Shown here: positions 54,180-63,956 of the stretch, one piece after another
Numbering within the stretch: position 1 is the first letter of the stretch
Layout: every line of letters begins with the position of its first letter
Origin: DASRFR01 sp035651455
GTDB lineage: Bacteria > Acidobacteriota > Terriglobia > Terriglobales > Acidobacteriaceae
Length of the DNA stretch: 64,000 nucleotides
Direction of reading: 5' to 3'
Assembly: GCA_035651455.1 (NCBI GenBank)
Contig: DASRFR010000022.1
Location: 558,001 to 622,000 of the forward strand
Made by a program: the position numbers and the translations under genes
The notes under the pieces: model-generated
What the model saw: only the letters and a program-made list of their open reading frames with translations
The model's database searches: none
Told to the model about the DNA's origin: nothing

Positions 54180-55070
54180 ATGCAGTACAGCTTCCTGTTC
54201 ACCCTTCTCGCCGCAGGATTCCTGCATCTCGCGGCGGTTTCCTTCGCCAACGCCCAAGCCGTTCCCATCAGCCTGGTTCGAGATCACGTCGTCGTGGTCC
54301 ACGGCAACGTTGGCGATCTTAAAAAACTCAATTTCATCGTCGACACTGGAGGTCGTACTATTCTCGACCGCTCGATTGCCGAAAAGTTGCACCTTCACGG
54401 CGCGCCCTCGCAGACCCATGTCATCGACGGTGATTTGCGCGGAACGGACATCTTCTTGCCCGAAATAGGTATTGGTCCCGTGCAGCAGCGTAATTTCCCC
54501 GTGACCGTACTCGACCTATCGGACCTGCAGCGCGAGTTGGGTACGCGCATCGATGCCCTGGTCGGTCTTGACCTGCTGGCCGGACACAGCTTTCGCATCG
54601 AATATATTGCGCAACGAATCGTCTTTGGCCCGGTCTGCGACCGCGAACAGTGGGTCGATTTTCAAAAAGATGGTTCGTTCCTGGTTCTAAAGGCGGAATA
54701 CGGCGGCCAGCACTTGAACTTGATGCTCGATACTGGCACCTCTGCGCTCGTGTTGTTTCGTCAACGCGGGCTGAAAACGCCTTCTTCGGAAGGAGAATCT
54801 CAGGGCGCAAACCTGATGGGACATTTCAAACTGTCTGAGATCGCCGCGCCTGGAGTTCGCTTGGGCCAGGCCGAATTTCGCAATCCCGCCGCTTTCTTTA
54901 CCGATGACCGCCACCTCAGCCAATACCAGTTCGATGGCTTGCTCGGGGTCTCGGGATTGTGCGTGCGCGAGATCGCGGTCGACTTTGAACGGGGGCGCTT
55001 CAGTTGGGAGCCGCAAGGAGCAGATTCGTCTTGCAATCCCACCTACGCCCGTTTGCGTTTGCAGCGCTGA
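54180..55070 (+). CDS. Exported retropepsin-like aspartic protease, two DTG motifs
   Basis: A 296-residue exported protein. ATG 54180 with GGGGGA upstream opens a signal peptide (MQYSFLFTLLAAGFLHLAAV); the longer GTG form at 54108 spoils it. Two catalytic motifs, VDTGGRT and LDTGTSA, appear about 140 residues apart, giving a pepsin-like pair in one chain instead of a homodimer. Function is not known. Confidence 0.85.
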   Translation: MQYSFLFTLLAAGFLHLAAVSFANAQAVPISLVRDHVVVVHGNVGDLKKLNFIVDTGGRTILDRSIAEKLHLHGAPSQTHVIDGDLRGTDIFLPEIGIGPVQQRNFPVTVLDLSDLQRELGTRIDALVGLDLLAGHSFRIEYIAQRIVFGPVCDREQWVDFQKDGSFLVLKAEYGGQHLNLMLDTGTSALVLFRQRGLKTPSSEGESQGANLMGHFKLSEIAAPGVRLGQAEFRNPAAFFTDDRHLSQYQFDGLLGVSGLCVREIAVDFERGRFSWEPQGADSSCNPTYARLRLQR

Positions 55071-55086
55071 TTGAGTTGGACAAACA

Positions 55087-55107
55087 GGCGGACTGCGGGA
55101 GTCCGCC
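55087..55107. repeat. Intergenic hairpin GGCGGACT/AGTCCGCC (copy 1)
   Basis: A perfect 8-bp stem with a 5-base loop between the convergent ends of the aspartic protease and NHL genes. No U-run on either side. It shares its GGCGGAC/GTCCGCC stem with a second copy at 58458-58478. Confidence 0.6.
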
Positions 55108-55119
55108 ACTGTCGTGGCC

Positions 55120-58068
55120 TTACGGGATAGTAACTGTGATTGTCGCCGGATGCCGTAGCGGCGAGAACGATCCGGTGGCGGTGATGGTGTAAGTGCCCGG
55201 TGCGACCGACCCAAGCGTCTTCAGCGTCAGCGTCGAGGTGATCGGATCGATGCCGTCGGGCTGCACCGAATGCGGCGAAATGCTGCACTGGCTGTTCGCG
55301 GGAGCGCCGCTACAGGTGAAGGTCACAACCTGGTTGAACAGCCCGAGCGGTGTAACCGTCAGCGTGGAACTCCCCGATTGTCCCGGCTGGATCGTCAACT
55401 GATTCGGAGCTGCGGTCAACGTGAAATCCGGCCCCGAGCCGGTCAGTTTCACCGTCTGCGGGCTATCCGGCGCGTTGTCGTTGAAATTCAGCGTCGCGCT
55501 TACCGGTCCGTACGTGGTAGGCGTCAAGGTCACATTCGCTTTGCAGGTGCGGTTGGGCGCGACCATCGCAGGACAGTTGTTGGTCTGCGCGAACTCCCCT
55601 GCATTGGTACCCGTGATCGTAATGCCTGACAGGCTGACGTCAAGGCCGCCGGAACTGCTGGCGATCGTACTTTGCGGACTGCTCTTGGTATTCAGGGGCA
55701 AGGTTCCGAAGCTCAGAGTCTTCGTCGACGGCGTCAATGCTGGACCGAGTACGACATGCCGCAGCCGGTTGTTGCCGTTGTCCGAGACCCAGAGGTTTCC
55801 CGCACCGTCCACAAGCGCGCCGGTATTCGCCATCCGGGCTTGCGTCGCGGGCCCGCCGTCTCCGAAAAAGCCGCCCTGGTCGGCGTTCTGAGCACTCCCC
55901 GCAATCGTGCCGTAGTACTGGGTGGCTGCATCCACGATTTGCACCACGTCATCATTCCCGCCCGAGATGAACAGGTTATTGCTGGGATCTATGGCAATCA
56001 TGAGCGGGTTCCACATGCTGCCCTGCAACGCTGGCTTGCCGTCCCCGCACAGGCAAGCCTTGGTGTTCAACGCATACGCATTGATCTGACCAGAGGCATT
56101 CACCTGCCGGATTTGCATGTTGTACTGATCGGAGATGTAAAGGTTGTTCGCGCTGTCCACGGCCAGGCCCGAGGGATGGCTGAGTTTGGCCTGTATGGCC
56201 GGACCACCGTTGCCCGCGTATCCGGCAGTGCCAATCCCGGCGACGGTCGCAATATTGCCGGGCTGAATGTTGACGCCCCAGAGTGTGATGGGGCTCGTTT
56301 GCATGTTCACCGCGCGAATGCGATGGGCAAAGTAATCGGCGATCACAAGGTTGCCGGAGTGATCGACGATCGTGGTCAGTGGTAACGCGAAGGTCGCCGC
56401 CGTCGCAGGACCTCCGTCGCCGCAAGCACTGTTGGTGGGGAAGCACGATTTCCCGTACGTGCCCGCTACCCTGGAAATATTCCCGTTTGCGTCCACCTTC
56501 CGTACTGCGAAGTTGTTGCTGTCGGCGATATACAAATTGCCCGATTGATCGATCGCGATCGAACTCGGAGAATTGAGCGTCGCGCTGCGTGCGGAGCTGG
56601 TATCACCACTGGCTCCCGCGCTGCCCGTTCCCACCACTGTCGACACGGTAAAGTTCGAATCCACTTTGCGGATGCGATTATTCCCCTGGTCGGCGATGTA
56701 GATATTGCCGGCGCTGTCCTCGCTGAGGTTGTACGGGCCGGCGAAGATGGCAGCGGTGCCCGTCGCGTCGCCCAATCCACCGCCCGCAATCGTATTAATC
56801 ACGTTCGCCTTGATCTGGCGCACCCGCTGATTGCCGGTGTCGGCCACCAGCATGTTGCCGGACCCATCCACGAAAATTTTGCCCGGCAAATCAAGATTGG
56901 CGCTGGTCGGCGCTCCACCATCTCCTCCAAAGCCCTGCACCCCGGTGCCCGCAATCGTGCCGATATTGCCTGGGTTAATGGTCACGCCATCGACGGTAAT
57001 CGCACTCGATTGCGTATTGACCAGGCGAATTTTATGGTCGCTGGTATCCGCTATATAGACGTTGCCGGTGCTGTCCACCGCTGCTCCAGCGGGCAGATGC
57101 AACAGCGCAGCAGTAGCTGGGCCGCCGTCGCCGCACGCCGCGGTCGGTGTAGTGCACGCTCCACCCTTGCCGGCGAAGGCTTGAATGTTGCTGCTTCCCG
57201 CCGCAATCTCGCGCACCATCTGATCCTTCGTATCCGCAATGAAAATGTTCCCGGCGCTGTCGACGGCCACATCCTCGGGCAAGGTCAATTGGGCTGCAAG
57301 CGCCGCTCCGCCGTTCCCGCACCCCAAGGTGGGATTGGTGCACGCGTTGCCTGATCCTGCAATCGTGTTGATGTCTCCCGGAGGTACCGTCACCCCCGCC
57401 ACCGTGATCGACGAACTCCCGTAATTCACCAGGCGAATGCGGTTGTTGAACGAGTCGGCGATGTACAGGCCACCCTTATTGTCGACCGCGATACCCATCG
57501 GCAGGTTTAGCATCGGCACGCCAGCCGCCGTTGCCGATCCACCATCGCCGCATGGATTGGTGGAGTCCGCGCACTTGATCCCGGTGCCCGCAATCGTGCT
57601 GATCTTGCCGCCCACAACCATGCGAATGCGCGAGTTGCCGTAGTCGGAAATGAAAAGGGTTCCGCTGCTGTCCATCACCAGACCACCCGCCGCTCCCAGC
57701 AGGGACCCGCTCACTGAGCCTCCGTCTCCCCCAAACCCGCCGTATCCTTGCCCGGCATAGTTGCTCAGTGCGCCATTACTCAGTTCGAAAACATAGCGCG
57801 ACAGCGGCGGCGCGATGTACACGTTCCCTTGTGCATCCGAGATCGCCGACGTCGGTCCCGGCACAACTGCGTTCAGGGGATTGCTCGAATTGCTACCCCC
57901 TCCCGCCACGGTGTTGATAATATTGGGCGCCTGCCCTAAGCCGGGCAATGCGACACAGCACACCACCATCGCGAGCAGGAACACGAAGAAAATTCTTGAG
58001 CCGCGAAGCCTCTGTCCGATGCACACGGAACTATTGCGCTGGGGTGAAACCGTGGCAGATGCAAACAT
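55120..58068 (-). CDS. Secreted NHL-repeat protein with choice-of-anchor D and Ig-like domains
   Basis: A 982-residue exported protein from ATG 58068 (GGAGGAA upstream). After a signal/anchor (RIFFVFLLAMVVCCVALPGLG) come about ten NHL-type modules with recurring NTIAG and GDGGPATAA motifs, each followed by IAVDxxGNLYIADSxN. From about 770 an abnormal-spindle/choice-of-anchor-D-like domain (TLSFGTLPLNTKS) is followed by an Ig-like domain. It is likely a surface or extracellular binding protein. Common in Acidobacteriota; ligand unknown. Confidence 0.9.
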   Translation of the reverse strand: MFASATVSPQRNSSVCIGQRLRGSRIFFVFLLAMVVCCVALPGLGQAPNIINTVAGGGSNSSNPLNAVVPGPTSAISDAQGNVYIAPPLSRYVFELSNGALSNYAGQGYGGFGGDGGSVSGSLLGAAGGLVMDSSGTLFISDYGNSRIRMVVGGKISTIAGTGIKCADSTNPCGDGGSATAAGVPMLNLPMGIAVDNKGGLYIADSFNNRIRLVNYGSSSITVAGVTVPPGDINTIAGSGNACTNPTLGCGNGGAALAAQLTLPEDVAVDSAGNIFIADTKDQMVREIAAGSSNIQAFAGKGGACTTPTAACGDGGPATAALLHLPAGAAVDSTGNVYIADTSDHKIRLVNTQSSAITVDGVTINPGNIGTIAGTGVQGFGGDGGAPTSANLDLPGKIFVDGSGNMLVADTGNQRVRQIKANVINTIAGGGLGDATGTAAIFAGPYNLSEDSAGNIYIADQGNNRIRKVDSNFTVSTVVGTGSAGASGDTSSARSATLNSPSSIAIDQSGNLYIADSNNFAVRKVDANGNISRVAGTYGKSCFPTNSACGDGGPATAATFALPLTTIVDHSGNLVIADYFAHRIRAVNMQTSPITLWGVNIQPGNIATVAGIGTAGYAGNGGPAIQAKLSHPSGLAVDSANNLYISDQYNMQIRQVNASGQINAYALNTKACLCGDGKPALQGSMWNPLMIAIDPSNNLFISGGNDDVVQIVDAATQYYGTIAGSAQNADQGGFFGDGGPATQARMANTGALVDGAGNLWVSDNGNNRLRHVVLGPALTPSTKTLSFGTLPLNTKSSPQSTIASSSGGLDVSLSGITITGTNAGEFAQTNNCPAMVAPNRTCKANVTLTPTTYGPVSATLNFNDNAPDSPQTVKLTGSGPDFTLTAAPNQLTIQPGQSGSSTLTVTPLGLFNQVVTFTCSGAPANSQCSISPHSVQPDGIDPITSTLTLKTLGSVAPGTYTITATGSFSPLRHPATITVTIP

Positions 58069-58530
58069 GACATTCCTCCGGGGTAGCGATGTTATGCGAG
58101 GGGAAACAGCCATTGTCCTGAACGTTCATGAGTTGCCACGACAAGTTGGTGCCTGCAAAGTCCCGTCGCGACGAAGCGGAGATGGCGGCGAGCGATGAGC
58201 TGGTCTCATTGCCGAGCGAGCAGCCGACGTCCAAGCCGCAGCAGGGGAGCCGACGAATCCAGTCAGTCTGCTCTAGCCATCCGGAGCTGTCAATATGAAG
58301 GAAGTTGCAACTGGACGCCGCAGCGGGCTCGTGTGGCGCGGCCAGTCCTGTGTCGCTGTTCTTATCCCATCGCGTGCTGACACACTCTTGCCCGGGCTGG
58401 CAGGAGGAATTCTTCAATGATGCCTGGCTATCCAACTTGTGCATTGCGTGCTTCATTGGGCGGACAGAGTGTCCGCCCCACCACGGATCTGGCACTTAGC
58501 TGAATGCTGAATAGCGCGGTGACGACCCAA
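58069..58530. other. 462-bp intergenic region upstream of the NHL gene
   Basis: No gene is credible. On the minus strand a TTGACA hexamer (about 58288-58293) could be a -35 element, but no good -10 box follows at 16-18 bases. The second intergenic hairpin is at 58458-58478. Confidence 0.4.
58458..58478. repeat. Intergenic hairpin GGGCGGAC/GTCCGCCC (copy 2)
   Basis: A perfect 8-bp stem with 5-base loop AGAGT, near the start of the NHL gene's upstream region. It shares the GGCGGAC/GTCCGCC stem with the copy at 55087-55107, so it may be a dispersed REP-like palindrome. Confidence 0.6.
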
Positions 58531-60048
58531 CTACTCCTGGCTCTTCCCCTGATCCCTCTTCGACTCCGGAATCGGGTATCTCCCTTCATCGTCGTAGTAG
58601 CCTTTCATCACGTGATCGGACTTCGCCCCTGCCACCATCTCGTCGCTTTTCGAGCTGAACCGCGGCACATCTCCTAACGCCAGCAGCGGCTGCTTCGTCG
58701 TGTACATCGCCTCGTTCAGCACCCCGCCATTCGGGGCAGTCGCCGCCGCGAACACCCCAAACGGATTGCCATTCGTGTACGACACGTGAATGTAGTCTGC
58801 CACCATCGGCCCCAGATCCGATACCGGTAGCCAGCTCAGTTGCATGGGCCCGGCAATCTTCTGTCCGGCAGTCCAGGTCTGCCCGCCATCCTGCGAGGTC
58901 GTGAACCCGACGTCCAGTTGGCAGGAGTTCCCGCAGCTCGAAACCGGATAGTAGTAGTACACGATCGTGATGTGCGCGCCGCTGCCTCCGGTGGAGTGGT
59001 CGATGCCGATGCCCGGGATAAAGTGGTCCACCGTGCTCGTCGTGGGATCGATAGGAATGCGCACGGGCTTGCTCCAGGAATTGCCGTCAGCCGAGGTGCT
59101 CATGACCACGTCGTTTTCCGCGCAGTTTTTGCGGAAGCGGCAATCCGCCCACAGCACGTAAAGCTTTCCCGCCGAATCGATCTCCGCGGATGGCAGATTC
59201 GGATTGCGAATGCCGCCCGCGTCCGCATGGCTGTCGATTGCCGCGACAATGGTGACCGTCTGGCCCCAGGTCTTGCCTCCATCCGTCGAAGTGAAAGAGT
59301 AATTGCCGAAATAATTCGTGAAGGGAACCACGACGTTGCCATTCGGCTGCACCAGCGGCTGGCCGCCCAGTCCGCCGGCATGATCTGCCGTGGTGGCGCC
59401 CGGCGTCCATGTCTTGCCGCCATCCCGCGACGTGCTCATTTCCACGAACCCTGTGCTGGTCGCGGCGTCCCACTCCGTGTAGCAGTTGCCGAAATACGGA
59501 CTACTCGGCGTGTTATCGCACACTGTCCAGTTCTTATCGTCATTGTGAGTGCTGTCGATGATCACCGGATTGCTCCAATGGAGGCCGTCGTTCGACCGGC
59601 TGACTGCAACGTCGCCAATGGGATTGATCAGCGGCAGGCTGGAGATCAGCCATACGCCGTGCTTGGAGTCGTAAGCTACCGACGGATCGGCTGCGCCGTA
59701 ATACGGACCATTCTTGTAATTCACCGTTAGACCGGGAAGATAACCGAAGCTCCACGTGATCCCGCCGTTGGTCGAGGTCGCGAAGCCGATGTCGGCGCTG
59801 CCCCAGCCAATGTTGCCCGGCCGCCGGGCCACTTGGAACGCGCTGACAATCGTCGATCCCGAGGCAAAGGTCGCGGGCTCGACTTCCGTTCTGTGCACGC
59901 TGTCGGAATTCGTAAATTGATCGATGCTGATCTTCTGCAAGGTGAACTGGGCGTGTGCGGGCAGCGCGAACGCCGCGAATAGAGCAACCATCACGAATAA
60001 GTAAAGAATGACAGATATGCGGGCAGGCGCTTGAGAGACTGAGTTCAT
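58531..60048 (-). CDS. Secreted BNR/sialidase-like beta-propeller protein
   Basis: A 505-residue exported protein from ATG 60048 (GGAAGGAATT upstream). The signal peptide ends at LPAHAQ. Several Asp-box (BNR) motifs, STNGGITW, SRDGGKTW, STDGGKTW and SQDGGQTW, define a six-bladed sialidase-type propeller. The catalytic Arg triad of true sialidases cannot be established, so substrate and activity are uncertain. Confidence 0.87.
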   Translation of the reverse strand: MNSVSQAPARISVILYLFVMVALFAAFALPAHAQFTLQKISIDQFTNSDSVHRTEVEPATFASGSTIVSAFQVARRPGNIGWGSADIGFATSTNGGITWSFGYLPGLTVNYKNGPYYGAADPSVAYDSKHGVWLISSLPLINPIGDVAVSRSNDGLHWSNPVIIDSTHNDDKNWTVCDNTPSSPYFGNCYTEWDAATSTGFVEMSTSRDGGKTWTPGATTADHAGGLGGQPLVQPNGNVVVPFTNYFGNYSFTSTDGGKTWGQTVTIVAAIDSHADAGGIRNPNLPSAEIDSAGKLYVLWADCRFRKNCAENDVVMSTSADGNSWSKPVRIPIDPTTSTVDHFIPGIGIDHSTGGSGAHITIVYYYYPVSSCGNSCQLDVGFTTSQDGGQTWTAGQKIAGPMQLSWLPVSDLGPMVADYIHVSYTNGNPFGVFAAATAPNGGVLNEAMYTTKQPLLALGDVPRFSSKSDEMVAGAKSDHVMKGYYDDEGRYPIPESKRDQGKSQE

Positions 60049-60240
60049 CGGGGAATTCCTTCCAAAAGAAAATATCGCGGAAGGTGACCGTTTATGGGGA
60101 GCGCGCCGGGTCACGAGTTCCGTTCAGTGAGGTGGCGAAAATATACGTCGAGGCCCCGGTGGTGTCAATCCGCCCCAATGGGCGGGCCCGGGAAGAAAAA
60201 GCACGCCTGTAAGCGATCCGGCTATCTTTGTGGATTAAGA

Positions 60241-60270
60241 CAAGAAAGCGGGGGCAACCCGGCCCCCGCC
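60241..60270 (-). terminator. Terminator after the beta-helix gene
   Basis: GCGGGGGC (60248-60255) pairs with GCCCCCGC (60262-60269) over a 6-base loop, then TTTCTTG on the minus strand. It lies about 30 bases after the beta-helix stop codon and would end that transcript before the sialidase-like gene. Confidence 0.85.
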
Positions 60271-60297
60271 AACTTTGGAAAATTCACCCGCGCTTTC

Positions 60298-63162
60298 TTA
60301 CTTGTTGACCGTCTGCTGAACTGCGGGCGATGTGCTGCCCGAATAGTCAGTCGTCGAGGTATAGGAAGCAAACAGCGAATGCGTTCCCGTGGGTATAGTC
60401 GATGTGGTCATGGTGGCTACTCCGTTGCTGTTCAGATTCGCCGTGCCCATCACCGTCGACCCTCTTTTGAACGTAACGCTGCCGGTGGGCTTGCCGCTCG
60501 ACGAGGTAACCGTAGCTGTCAGCGTAACCACCTGTCCGTTATTCGACGGATTGGGTGACGACTTCAACGTGGTTGTCGTCGTAGCCTTGTTGATCTTCTG
60601 GCTCATCGTGAACGAGGAGCTGCCCGACCACATGGAATCGCCGTTATACGTGGCCTGCAGCTTATGACTGCCGCCCTCGAATTTTGAGGTCGAGTATGTG
60701 GCCACGCCATTCGTGATGGGCACATTGGCGAGCAATGTCGAGCCGTCCATCAATGAGATCGTCTCGCTGGAAGGAGGCGGCCCCATTTCCGACGTGATAG
60801 TCGCCGTAATGGTCACTTTCTGGCCGTAAGTCGCAGGATTCAAGCTGGAGGTCAGAACGGTTTTGGTCCGGCCTTCAAGACTGCTGACCACGAATGTCGC
60901 AGGGATCGTCGGAATCGTGGGACCTGAGGTGCGTCCGGGAGCGTTGACATTGAAAGCGACAAACCCGATCTGGGTCGCGGGCGAACTCGCCTTCAGTGAA
61001 AAGTTATCGTTCGGGTAAGTCGGATTCGTGAACATTGGATTGGCCACCATGCTGCTCGTGTCCTGGCCCATGCTCTGCCATCCGGAAAGCGTTTTCCAAT
61101 TTTTCCCGCAGGAAGAATCCGTGGTGAAGAAGGCGTCGGTGGGCAGGGTGCAGTTCGGATCTGAGGCGTAGCAGTACAGGTTGCTGCTGAACTTCTGCAC
61201 GCCAGTGTCTTTACCGCCCTTGGGATCGTTACAGCCGCTCTGAACGTTCGAATAGTTTTCGTAGTACACGATGTTATTTGTAAAGCTGAATTGCAGGACG
61301 TTCGAAGCGGGCGCGGTGCACCCCTGTTGCTTGGCGGCGCTTTTGAAAAACGCGAACACATTATTCGTGATGGTATTGCTCGTATTCGGCGTTTGCGGGC
61401 CGCAGGTCTCGGCCACGCCACTGGCGGACACACGATAAGCGATATTGTTCTTGATGAGTACGTTCGAAGTGTTGACGTCCAGGTAATAAGCTTGCCCCGC
61501 ATAGCCGTCGCTCTCGAACACTGAGGCATCGAGCACATCGTGACATTTGTTGTTGAGGATTTGGTTCCCGGTCGCGGAAGGATCGGTATTGACGTAGATG
61601 CACGCCATATCGTCCGTCATGCCTTGCCCGATCGAATAAATGTGGTTGAACGACATGATGTTGTTGAAAGCGCCATGCGAATTACTGGTGCCGGGGAAGC
61701 AACCCTGCGCGCACAGCTCTATGCCGCTGTGATAGCCGTCAAAAATGTCATTGTGCGTGTACGTATTGTCGTGCCCATCACCCTGCACGATGCCAATCGC
61801 CGACGGTATTACGCGCCCGAATGCCGCAATCGCATTGTTCTTCACGGTCGCGTGCTGCGGAACATTGCTGTCTGTGTCCTTGTAGTACGCGATGAGTCCA
61901 TTGCGGATGCCAAACGCGCCGAGATCGTAAAGCGAGGAATTCTGCACCGTGTTGTGCGACGTGGTTGAGTTGTAATCATTGGTGTAGAACTCAATGCCGC
62001 CGCCTGCGGTTTGCGTAACCGTCACTGTGTCGAAGGTGACCGACTGGCAGTTGTAGCAGCCAATTGCGCCTGTGACGCCCTGGTCAAAGCGCTCGGAAGG
62101 GTACCCGCCCGGCGAAGGGACCGTCCAGTTATCGTTCTTAAACGTGAGCCCCTGGAATTTCACATACTTCAGGTAGTTGCCGATCACCAGTTGTGATTGC
62201 TGGGGAATGATCACCGTGTCGTTATTCGGGTTTTCATTGGCATTCGCCAGGTAGTTCAGCGTCCAGGTCGTGCTTGACTGATCCAGAAACCATTGCCCGC
62301 CCTGCGTGAACTCATCCTTGACGTTTTCGATAATGTACCGATGTCCTGCCATGGGATTGGTGAACCCGATGCTCTGGCTGGTCTGGTAAAGTTCGGTCGG
62401 GCCGGTGAAATAAAGAATGTGGTGGATGGTGTCCACACAGCTGACACGTAATTTCGAGGTGCTCCACTTCTCGAAGATGACCGCCTGGATATCCCCCGGC
62501 GGATAGCTGTTGCCATTGGCGAAGCAGGGATTACCGCTCGGCGGGCTTAGGTTTTTCCAGGTATTAGTGATGGGATCCTTGGAGTCGTAGTAGAAGCGGT
62601 CAAAACATAGATATCCCGAGGATGTGTACACCGTGCAGTTGGTCTGCGACGTACCAACGTAAACGGGATTAGCAATGTAGTAGTACGTTCCCACGTTGCC
62701 CGTACCCAGGCGCGGCCGCAGCCGCCGTTGGCCGTTGTACCACAACTGCTCAAAGTACTTTGTAGTTTTGGGAAGCGTCGCCTGCCATTCATTGCCGTTG
62801 ATCTGTTTCCAGTTGGTAATGCGCATTCCGCCGCTGAAAACCGGAGTTTCGCTCGGGTAGTTCTCGTAAATAATTTGCAGTTTGGACGTTCCCGAGTCGG
62901 TCGCGCCGAAGTTCACCGGCGCCGGCAGATAGTACGTGCCGCCGCGGAACATCACGATGATCGGGTTGGTGCGGCCCGGCGAGTTTTGCAGCAGGTTGTC
63001 CGCCGCCTGGCGTGCGTGGTCGAACGTGGCAAACGGCTGCTGTAATGTTCCAGGATTGTTGTCGTTGCCCGTGGTCGCGACGTAGAAGTCAGCCGTCTGG
63101 GCAAGCGCGGTGCCAAGTGTCATGGCGCCAATGAATAGCAGCAGAGAAAATAAATTCTTCAT
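60298..63162 (-). CDS. Secreted right-handed beta-helix protein with Ig-like repeats
   Basis: A 954-residue exported protein from ATG 63162. The signal peptide MKNLFSLLLFIGAMTLGTALA is followed by DFYVATTGNDNNPGTLQQPF, the usual opening of parallel beta-helix polysaccharide-active proteins. Beta-helix coils extend to about 720. Two bacterial Ig-like repeats (SLNPATYGQKVTITATITS; SPNPSNNGQVVTLTATVTS) end the chain. Pectate-lyase-like or glycan-binding activity is possible but no catalytic residues can be named. Confidence 0.87.
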   Translation of the reverse strand: MKNLFSLLLFIGAMTLGTALAQTADFYVATTGNDNNPGTLQQPFATFDHARQAADNLLQNSPGRTNPIIVMFRGGTYYLPAPVNFGATDSGTSKLQIIYENYPSETPVFSGGMRITNWKQINGNEWQATLPKTTKYFEQLWYNGQRRLRPRLGTGNVGTYYYIANPVYVGTSQTNCTVYTSSGYLCFDRFYYDSKDPITNTWKNLSPPSGNPCFANGNSYPPGDIQAVIFEKWSTSKLRVSCVDTIHHILYFTGPTELYQTSQSIGFTNPMAGHRYIIENVKDEFTQGGQWFLDQSSTTWTLNYLANANENPNNDTVIIPQQSQLVIGNYLKYVKFQGLTFKNDNWTVPSPGGYPSERFDQGVTGAIGCYNCQSVTFDTVTVTQTAGGGIEFYTNDYNSTTSHNTVQNSSLYDLGAFGIRNGLIAYYKDTDSNVPQHATVKNNAIAAFGRVIPSAIGIVQGDGHDNTYTHNDIFDGYHSGIELCAQGCFPGTSNSHGAFNNIMSFNHIYSIGQGMTDDMACIYVNTDPSATGNQILNNKCHDVLDASVFESDGYAGQAYYLDVNTSNVLIKNNIAYRVSASGVAETCGPQTPNTSNTITNNVFAFFKSAAKQQGCTAPASNVLQFSFTNNIVYYENYSNVQSGCNDPKGGKDTGVQKFSSNLYCYASDPNCTLPTDAFFTTDSSCGKNWKTLSGWQSMGQDTSSMVANPMFTNPTYPNDNFSLKASSPATQIGFVAFNVNAPGRTSGPTIPTIPATFVVSSLEGRTKTVLTSSLNPATYGQKVTITATITSEMGPPPSSETISLMDGSTLLANVPITNGVATYSTSKFEGGSHKLQATYNGDSMWSGSSSFTMSQKINKATTTTTLKSSPNPSNNGQVVTLTATVTSSSGKPTGSVTFKRGSTVMGTANLNSNGVATMTTSTIPTGTHSLFASYTSTTDYSGSTSPAVQQTVNK

Positions 63163-63956
63163 GAGTCCACCGGGGGAATTCATGTGCCCTTGCAAAAGCC
63201 AAGGAGCACGTCATGAACTCGTAATTCAAATTATTTGCGCAACTGCTTTCGCGGCCGCGCGCGAACAACTCCAGACTTGTGGCGCGAAGCAGATTGTCCG
63301 AGGTGGCGTTAACCACCATTTATCTCAGGCCGCTACAGATCGCAGTGACTGTCATCACGCGAAAAAAGTGACCGTCGACCGGCGTAAGCTTCGACCACAT
63401 CACGCCCCACACATCAATTAGGGTTCTTGGCCTTCTCTGCTAACAGGGACGCAGCTCTACCACTGGGTTGGCCAGAGTTGTTTGCTAGAAACTACGAGCG
63501 AGTCGGAGAGCCCGTCGCGCGGGCGGTTTCGGGAGTCTGCTACTCCCGCGAACTTCCTGTCAAGATGCAAAAAACTGCACGGTCAGACGAGTGGATAGCA
63601 CGCAACCTGTTAAAGTTTTCGTTACGTAGTCTCTAAACTCCGCTCTACGCTCGCAAACTTGATCGGTTGATCGGCACAAAACCTGAAAATACGTGGAACC
63701 AACTGCGTGTTTAATTGTTCGCAATGTAGACGAAAACGCGGTTCATGGGAATAGGGCAAACGTCTTAGATAGTGATGACAATGGGACAGCATCTTTCGGT
63801 GTCTTGTCATAAGCCTTCGCCAGCGTGTGCGTTAGCGTCCGGACGGCACAGGAGAGTTATTTGGAAAACTTTCTTGCAATTTTGCCCTGAGCATATCAAC
63901 TGCTATCGATGCGACATTGCGTAGTCTGCATCGCGCTTTGAACTCGTAGGACGGGT
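63163..63956. other. 794-bp gene-free region before the glycosyltransferase
   Basis: Short ORFs only, none with motif or ribosome site, and the stretch is more AT-rich than its surroundings. At 63421-63473 the minus strand resembles part of a tRNA (D-arm-like CAGTGGTAGAGC) but cannot fold a full tRNA. It must hold the promoters of the flanking genes, but no clear boxes are read. Confidence 0.45.

Noticed and set aside
55087..55107. Hairpin as a bidirectional terminator
   Set aside because: No U-tract on either strand; a repeat element is the safer description.
58031..58495. 154-aa minus-strand ORF over the NHL gene start
   Set aside because: It overlaps the NHL signal peptide in another frame and has no homology pattern.
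63421..63473. Complete tRNA gene
   Set aside because: Anticodon and acceptor stems do not pair; only a D-arm-like motif is present.
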